DNA from: Corynebacterium hylobatis
Lineage (GTDB): Bacteria > Actinomycetota > Actinomycetes > Mycobacteriales > Mycobacteriaceae
DNA length: 64,000 nucleotides
Assembly (NCBI RefSeq): GCF_003955685.1
Contig: NZ_RXHJ01000001.1
Span: forward strand, 186,001-250,000
Direction of reading: 5' to 3'
Shown: piece by piece, positions 59,189 through 64,000 of the stretch
Layout: each line of letters opens with the position of its first letter
Position numbering within the stretch: the stretch's first letter is position 1
Position numbers and translations under genes: made by a program
The notes under the pieces: model-generated
The model's input: only the letters and a program-made list of their open reading frames with translations
Databases searched by the model: none
What the model was told of the DNA's origin: nothing

Positions 59189-62100
59189 ATGACCACCACG
59201 ACCGCAAACCCGCTGTTCAAGTTCGGGAGCTTCCTGCGTAAAGGCCAGATGACCGACAGTGGCCAGCAGCTGTTCCTCAAGGGGGGCCGCCAGGCGGACA
59301 TCTTCTACCGCAACCGCTGGTCCTTCGACAAGATGGTGCGGTCCACCCACGGGGTGAACTGCACCGGCTCCTGCTCCTGGAAGGTCTACGTCAAGGACGG
59401 TGTGATCACGTGGGAGTCGCAGGCCGTCGACTATCCCTCGACCGGCCCGGACATGCCCGACTACGAACCCCGCGGTTGTCCCCGCGGCGCCTCCTTCTCG
59501 TGGTACACCTACTCCCCCACCCGCATCCGTTACCCCTATGCCCGTGGCGTGCTGGTGGACATGTACCGGGAGGCCAAGACCCGGCTGGGCGATCCGGTGC
59601 TGGCCTGGCGGGAGATCGTGGAGACCCCCGAGAAGCGCGCCGCCTACGTCTCCCAGCGTGGCAAGGGCGGGCTGATCCGCATCAACTATGAGGAGGCCGT
59701 GGAGATCGCAGCGGCCGCCCACACCTACACCATCCGCCAGTACGGCCCGGACCGGATCGCCGGATTCACGGTCATCCCGGCGATGTCGCAGGTCTCCTAC
59801 GGTGCCGGCACCCGTTTCCTGCAGATGATCGGCGGGGTGGCCCTGTCCTTCTACGACTGGTATGCGGACCTGCCGCCGGCCTCCCCGCAGACCTTCGGCG
59901 ACCAGACCGATGTCCCGGAATCAGGTGACTGGTACAACTCCTCCTACCTGATGATGTGGGGCTCGAACATCCCGGTCACCCGCACCCCGGACTCCCACTT
60001 CATGGTGGAGACCCGCTACAACGGCACCAAGGTGGTCGTCGTCTCCCCCGACTTCGCCGACAACACCAAGTTCGCCGACGAGTGGATGCGTATCAACCCC
60101 GGCACTGACGCCGCCCTGGCCTTCGCCATGGGCCATGTCATCCTCTCCGAGTTCCACGTGGGCAAGAAGACGCCGTACTTCATCGAGTACATGCGCAAAT
60201 ACACCGACGCCCCCTTCCTCATCGCCCTGGACGAGCGTGGGGACGGCACGGTGACGCCGGGCAAATTCCTCACCGCCTCGCTTCTCGACGCCGACGGCAC
60301 CCACGCCGGGCTGCAGGGCTCCGCCAACGCCACCCACCGCCTGCTCACCATGCGGCCCGACGGCACCGTGGCCGACCCGGGCGGCACCATTGCCGACCGG
60401 TACGGCGAGGACGGGGTGGGCAAGTGGAATCTGCGCCAGGACGGCGTGGAATCCGTCATGTCCGTGGCCGACACCGGTACCTTCGACACCGCGGAGGTGC
60501 TCTTCCCCCGCTTCGACCTCGCCGCGGATCCCGAGGATGTCCAGGGCACCGGCCCCATCGGCGCCGGTGTCGTCCACCGCGGTGTGCCCTACCGGGTGGT
60601 CGACGGGAAGAAGATCACCACCGTCTTCGACCTCATGCTCGCCCACTACGGTGTCGCCCGCCCGGAGCTCAACCTGCCGGGCCAGTGGCCCACCGACTTC
60701 CACGACGTGAGCTCCCCGGGCACCCCCGCCTGGCAGGAGGAGCTGACCGGTGTGCCCGCCAATGCCGCAATCCGCATCGGCCGGGAATTCGCCCAGAACG
60801 CGGACGACTCGAAGGGCCGCAGCCAGATCATCATGGGCGCCGGCGTCAACCACTATTTCCACGCCGACAACATCTACCGCACCTTCCTGGCCCTGACCTC
60901 AATGTGCGGTACACAGGGCGTCAACGGCGGCGGTTGGGCCCACTACGTCGGTCAGGAGAAGCTGCGCCCGATGAACGGCTGGTCCCAGTACGCCTTCGCG
61001 CTGGACTGGCAACGCCCGCCGCGCCAGATGATCACCACCGGCTTCTTCTACCTGACCACCGACCAGTGGCGCTACGACAACTCGAAGGCCTCCCGCCTGG
61101 CCTCCCCGCTGGCCAACCGCGGGGTGGTCGGCGACAAGATGCTCTCCGACACGCTCATCGAGTCGATGAAACGCGGCTGGATGCCCGCCTACCCGCAGTT
61201 CAACCGCAACGTGCTGCTGCTGGCCGATGAGGCCGAGGCCAAGGGCATGGACATCAAGGATTATGTGGTCTCCGAGCTGGAGAGCGGCAACATGCAGTTC
61301 GCCGCTGAAGACCCGGACGCCCCGGAGAACTGGCCGCGCATCCTGCTCAACTGGCGCACCAACCTCATGGGCTCCTCCGCCAAGGGCACGGAGTTCTTCC
61401 TGCGCCACATGCTCGGCGTGGACTCCGACGCCACCGCGACAGAGCTGGAGGAGCACGAGCGTCCCGAATCGATCAGGTGGCGGGAGGAGGCACCGACCGG
61501 CAAGCTCGACCTGATGCTGACCACGGACTTCCGCAACACATCGACGACGCTGGTCTCCGACATCGTCCTGCCGGCGGCCACCTGGTACGAGAAGCATGAT
61601 CTGTCCACCACGGACATGCACCCGTTCATCCACTCCTTCAACGCGGCGATCAACCCGCCATGGGAGGCCCGCACCGACTTCGAGGTCTTCCGGGACCTCT
61701 CGCGCGCCGTCTCAGAGCAGGCGGTGCGCTGGCTGGGCACTCAGACGGACCTGATCACCGCACCCCTGGGCCATGACTCCCCCGACGAGCTGAGCATGCC
61801 CAACGGCATCGTCCCCGACCTCGCGGAGACCGGCCTCATCCCGGGGCAGACGATGGCCAAGCTCATCCCCGTCGAACGCGACTACACCCGCATCCACGAG
61901 AAGTGGCTGCACCTGGGCCCGCTGACCGGCGAAAAGGGTACCGGTGTGCACGGTACTCCCTACAACGTGGCCAAACAGGTCGAGGAGCTCGCCGTGAAGA
62001 ACGGCACCTCCGAGACCCTCTCGGCCGGGGAACGCCCCGACCTGGACACCGACATCAAGGTCATCGAGATGATCCTGCACCTGTCGGGTGTGTCCAACGG

Positions 62101-62926
62101 TGAAGTCGCCGCGGAGGGCTTCCGCAACCAGGGTGCGCGTGTGGGCACCGACATGTCGGATCTCATCGCCGGCAACGAGGGTGCGCGCATCGACTGGGAC
62201 CGGGTGAAGGAACGCCCCGTGGAGGTGATCACCTCACCGGAATGGAGCGGTGACAAACGCAATGGCCGCCGCTACACGGCCTTCTCCATCAACATCGAGT
62301 ACGACAAGCCCTTCCACACCCTGTCGGGGCGCATGCACTACTACCTCGATCACGACTGGTTCCTCGACTACGGCGAGGCGCTGCCCGTCTTCCGTCCGCC
62401 CCTGGACCGGCTCCACCTCAACGGGGAGACCAACCCGGGCCAGCTGGTCACCGGCGAGGACGGCAACCCCGAGGTCACCGTCCGCTACCTCACCCCGCAC
62501 AACAAGTGGTCGATCCACTCGCAGTACTTCGACAACCTGCATGTGCTCTCGATCTCCCGTGGCGGCCAGGTGGTGTGGATGTCGAACAAGGACGCCGAGA
62601 AGGTCGGCATCGCCGACAACGACTGGATCGAACTCTACAACCGCAACGGCATCGTCTCCGCCCGCGCGATCGTCTCCCACCGCATCCCGGAGGGCACGGC
62701 GATCATGAACCACGCGCAGGAGCGCACCGTCGGCACCCCGCTCAATGAGGGGACCGGCCGCCGCGGCGGCACCCACAACTCCCTGACCCGAATCATGATC
62801 AAACCGGTGCACGTGGCGGGCGGCTACGGCCATCTGACCTACGGCTTCAACTACATCGGCCCCACCGGAAACAACCGCGACGAGGTCACCCGGATCCGTC
62901 GCCGCTCCCAGGAGGTGCAGTTCTAA
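59189..62926 (+). CDS. narG: Respiratory nitrate reductase alpha subunit NarG
   Basis: Molybdenum-bis-MGD catalytic subunit that reduces nitrate to nitrite at the cytoplasmic face of the membrane. The 1245-residue protein has the unusual N-terminal Fe-S motif His54-x3-Cys58-x3-Cys62 with Cys97. The Mo-ligand region SFYDWYADLPPASP and WGSNIPVTRTPDSH are present. Length and motifs match the family. The stop overlaps the narH start by one base. Cofactor genes moaA, moeA, moaC, mobA and mog are all close by. Confidence 0.98.
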   Translation: MTTTTANPLFKFGSFLRKGQMTDSGQQLFLKGGRQADIFYRNRWSFDKMVRSTHGVNCTGSCSWKVYVKDGVITWESQAVDYPSTGPDMPDYEPRGCPRGASFSWYTYSPTRIRYPYARGVLVDMYREAKTRLGDPVLAWREIVETPEKRAAYVSQRGKGGLIRINYEEAVEIAAAAHTYTIRQYGPDRIAGFTVIPAMSQVSYGAGTRFLQMIGGVALSFYDWYADLPPASPQTFGDQTDVPESGDWYNSSYLMMWGSNIPVTRTPDSHFMVETRYNGTKVVVVSPDFADNTKFADEWMRINPGTDAALAFAMGHVILSEFHVGKKTPYFIEYMRKYTDAPFLIALDERGDGTVTPGKFLTASLLDADGTHAGLQGSANATHRLLTMRPDGTVADPGGTIADRYGEDGVGKWNLRQDGVESVMSVADTGTFDTAEVLFPRFDLAADPEDVQGTGPIGAGVVHRGVPYRVVDGKKITTVFDLMLAHYGVARPELNLPGQWPTDFHDVSSPGTPAWQEELTGVPANAAIRIGREFAQNADDSKGRSQIIMGAGVNHYFHADNIYRTFLALTSMCGTQGVNGGGWAHYVGQEKLRPMNGWSQYAFALDWQRPPRQMITTGFFYLTTDQWRYDNSKASRLASPLANRGVVGDKMLSDTLIESMKRGWMPAYPQFNRNVLLLADEAEAKGMDIKDYVVSELESGNMQFAAEDPDAPENWPRILLNWRTNLMGSSAKGTEFFLRHMLGVDSDATATELEEHERPESIRWREEAPTGKLDLMLTTDFRNTSTTLVSDIVLPAATWYEKHDLSTTDMHPFIHSFNAAINPPWEARTDFEVFRDLSRAVSEQAVRWLGTQTDLITAPLGHDSPDELSMPNGIVPDLAETGLIPGQTMAKLIPVERDYTRIHEKWLHLGPLTGEKGTGVHGTPYNVAKQVEELAVKNGTSETLSAGERPDLDTDIKVIEMILHLSGVSNGEVAAEGFRNQGARVGTDMSDLIAGNEGARIDWDRVKERPVEVITSPEWSGDKRNGRRYTAFSINIEYDKPFHTLSGRMHYYLDHDWFLDYGEALPVFRPPLDRLHLNGETNPGQLVTGEDGNPEVTVRYLTPHNKWSIHSQYFDNLHVLSISRGGQVVWMSNKDAEKVGIADNDWIELYNRNGIVSARAIVSHRIPEGTAIMNHAQERTVGTPLNEGTGRRGGTHNSLTRIMIKPVHVAGGYGHLTYGFNYIGPTGNNRDEVTRIRRRSQEVQF

Positions 62927-64000
62927 TGAAGGTTATGGCTCAGATCGCCATGGTCATGAACCTGGACAAGTGCATCGGCTGCCATACCTGTTCGGTCACC
63001 TGCAAGCAGGCCTGGACCAACCGCGAAGGCACCGAGTACATCTGGTTCAACAACGTCGAGACCCGCCCCGGCGTCGGTTATCCCCGGGGCTGGGAGGACC
63101 AGGACAAATGGGAGGGCGGCTGGGTCCGCACCTCCTCCGGGAAGCTCAAGCCCCGGGCGGGCGGGCGCCTGTCCAAGCTGTTCAACATCTTCCACAACCC
63201 GAAACTGCCGACGATCCACGACTACTACGAGCCGTGGACCTACGAATACGACAAGCTGCTGGCGGTGCCGGGCAACCAGAACACCCAGCCCACCGCCCGA
63301 CCGATCTCCCAGCTCGACGGCCGGGAGATGAACACGATCAGCTGGTCCTCCAACTGGGACGACAACCTCGGCGGCTCCACCGCCACCATGGACGAGGACC
63401 CGGTCCTGCACCAGATGAACCTGGACGTGCGCAAGGAGATCGAGGACTCCTACATGTTCTACCTCCCGCGCATCTGCGAGCACTGCATCAACCCGACGTG
63501 TGTGTCCTCCTGCCCCTCCGGTGCAATGTACAAGCGTGCCGAGGACGGCATCGTCCTGGTCGACCAGGACCAGTGTCGCGGCTGGCGCATGTGTGTGTCC
63601 GGTTGTCCGTACAAGAAGGTCTATTTCAACCACAAGTCCGGCAAGGCCGAGAAGTGCACCCTGTGTTACCCACGCATCGAGGTCGGCCAGCCGACCGTGT
63701 GCTCGGAGACCTGCGTCGGTCGCCTGCGCTACCTGGGTGTGCTGCTCTACGACGCCGACCGCGTCGCCGAGGCTGCGGCCACCGAGAATCCGCAGGACCT
63801 CTTCGAGGCGCAGAAGGACATCCTGCTCGACCCGCACGACCCCCGGGTCGTGGCCGCCGCGCAGCAGGCCGGCATCCCGCACTCGTGGATCGACGCCGCG
63901 CAGCAGTCCCCCATCTGGGACCTCATCTTCACCTACGAGGTCGCGCTGCCGCTGCACCCGGAGTACCGCACCCTGCCCATGGTCTGGTACATCCCGCCGC
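62926..64000 (+). CDS. narH: Respiratory nitrate reductase beta subunit NarH (cut by window end)
   Basis: Electron-transfer subunit with four Fe-S clusters; 358 codons are visible and the gene runs off the window. Cys groups are CIGCHTCSVTCK, CEHCINPTCVSSCP, CRGWRMCVSGCP (the Trp marks the 3Fe-4S site) and CTLCYP...CSETC. It passes electrons from the quinol-oxidising NarI to NarG. narJ and narI are expected beyond the right end. Confidence 0.97.
   Translation, partial: MKVMAQIAMVMNLDKCIGCHTCSVTCKQAWTNREGTEYIWFNNVETRPGVGYPRGWEDQDKWEGGWVRTSSGKLKPRAGGRLSKLFNIFHNPKLPTIHDYYEPWTYEYDKLLAVPGNQNTQPTARPISQLDGREMNTISWSSNWDDNLGGSTATMDEDPVLHQMNLDVRKEIEDSYMFYLPRICEHCINPTCVSSCPSGAMYKRAEDGIVLVDQDQCRGWRMCVSGCPYKKVYFNHKSGKAEKCTLCYPRIEVGQPTVCSETCVGRLRYLGVLLYDADRVAEAAATENPQDLFEAQKDILLDPHDPRVVAAAQQAGIPHSWIDAAQQSPIWDLIFTYEVALPLHPEYRTLPMVWYIPP

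Overview
The window is a high-GC actinobacterial chromosome segment, almost certainly from Corynebacterium. Gene content and order match what I recall of that genus: rho-prfA-prmC-sua5-wecA-atpI-atpBEFHAGDC followed by a DUF2550 gene and nucS, glgB/glgE, etfBA next to a cysteine desulfurase, and mnmA/ligA/gatCA further on. The species cannot be named from the sequence alone. No rRNA, tRNA or CRISPR array was recognised.

Layout. 1-13.6 kb: housekeeping genes (gatA, gatC, ligA, mnmA) mixed with small transport and regulatory units: an ArsR-like regulator with a serine hydrolase, an ABC-F protein behind a TDT-type transporter, an ABC-2 exporter, and a MetE-like protein. 13.8-17.3 kb: an accessory patch between mnmA and its usual partner, the cysteine desulfurase gene. 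It holds a spermidine-synthase-like gene, a hipBA toxin-antitoxin pair with three identical-type palindromic operators spaced exactly 61 bp apart, and a secreted GH25 lysozyme. 17.4-27.7 kb: cysteine desulfurase, etfAB, a methyltransferase, a NUDIX protein, an ABC ATPase, glgE and glgB. 27.7-44.5 kb: a long minus-strand block running from rho through release factor, PrmC, threonylcarbamoylation, lipid-carrier sugar transferase and the whole F1Fo ATP synthase, then NucS and a YbbN-like chaperone.

44.8-64 kb is a nitrate respiration island with its cofactor genes. An acyl-CoA ligase is followed by moaA, moeA, moaC and mobA, which make the molybdenum cofactor. Next is a cluster for nitrite or nitric oxide: a membrane-anchored copper nitrite-reductase-like protein fused to an extra cupredoxin domain, two polytopic His-rich membrane proteins, and a DUF2249 protein. 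Then come an orphan Mod-like DNA methyltransferase, mog, narK, narG and narH (cut by the window end). An IS200/IS605-type element (degraded tnpA, intact RNA-guided-nuclease-type tnpB) sits between the copper enzyme and the membrane genes that probably once shared its transcript.

The most interesting signals are: (i) a 16-bp motif shared by the nar promoter and the divergent promoter of the nitrite cluster; (ii) the IS605 end hairpins, which keep a bulged T and show one compensatory base change; (iii) the evenly phased hipBA operators; (iv) the cupredoxin/NirK fusion with its unusual gene neighbours; (v) a hairpin covering half of the ribosome-binding site of the ABC-F gene. Regulatory statements are inferred from sequence only.
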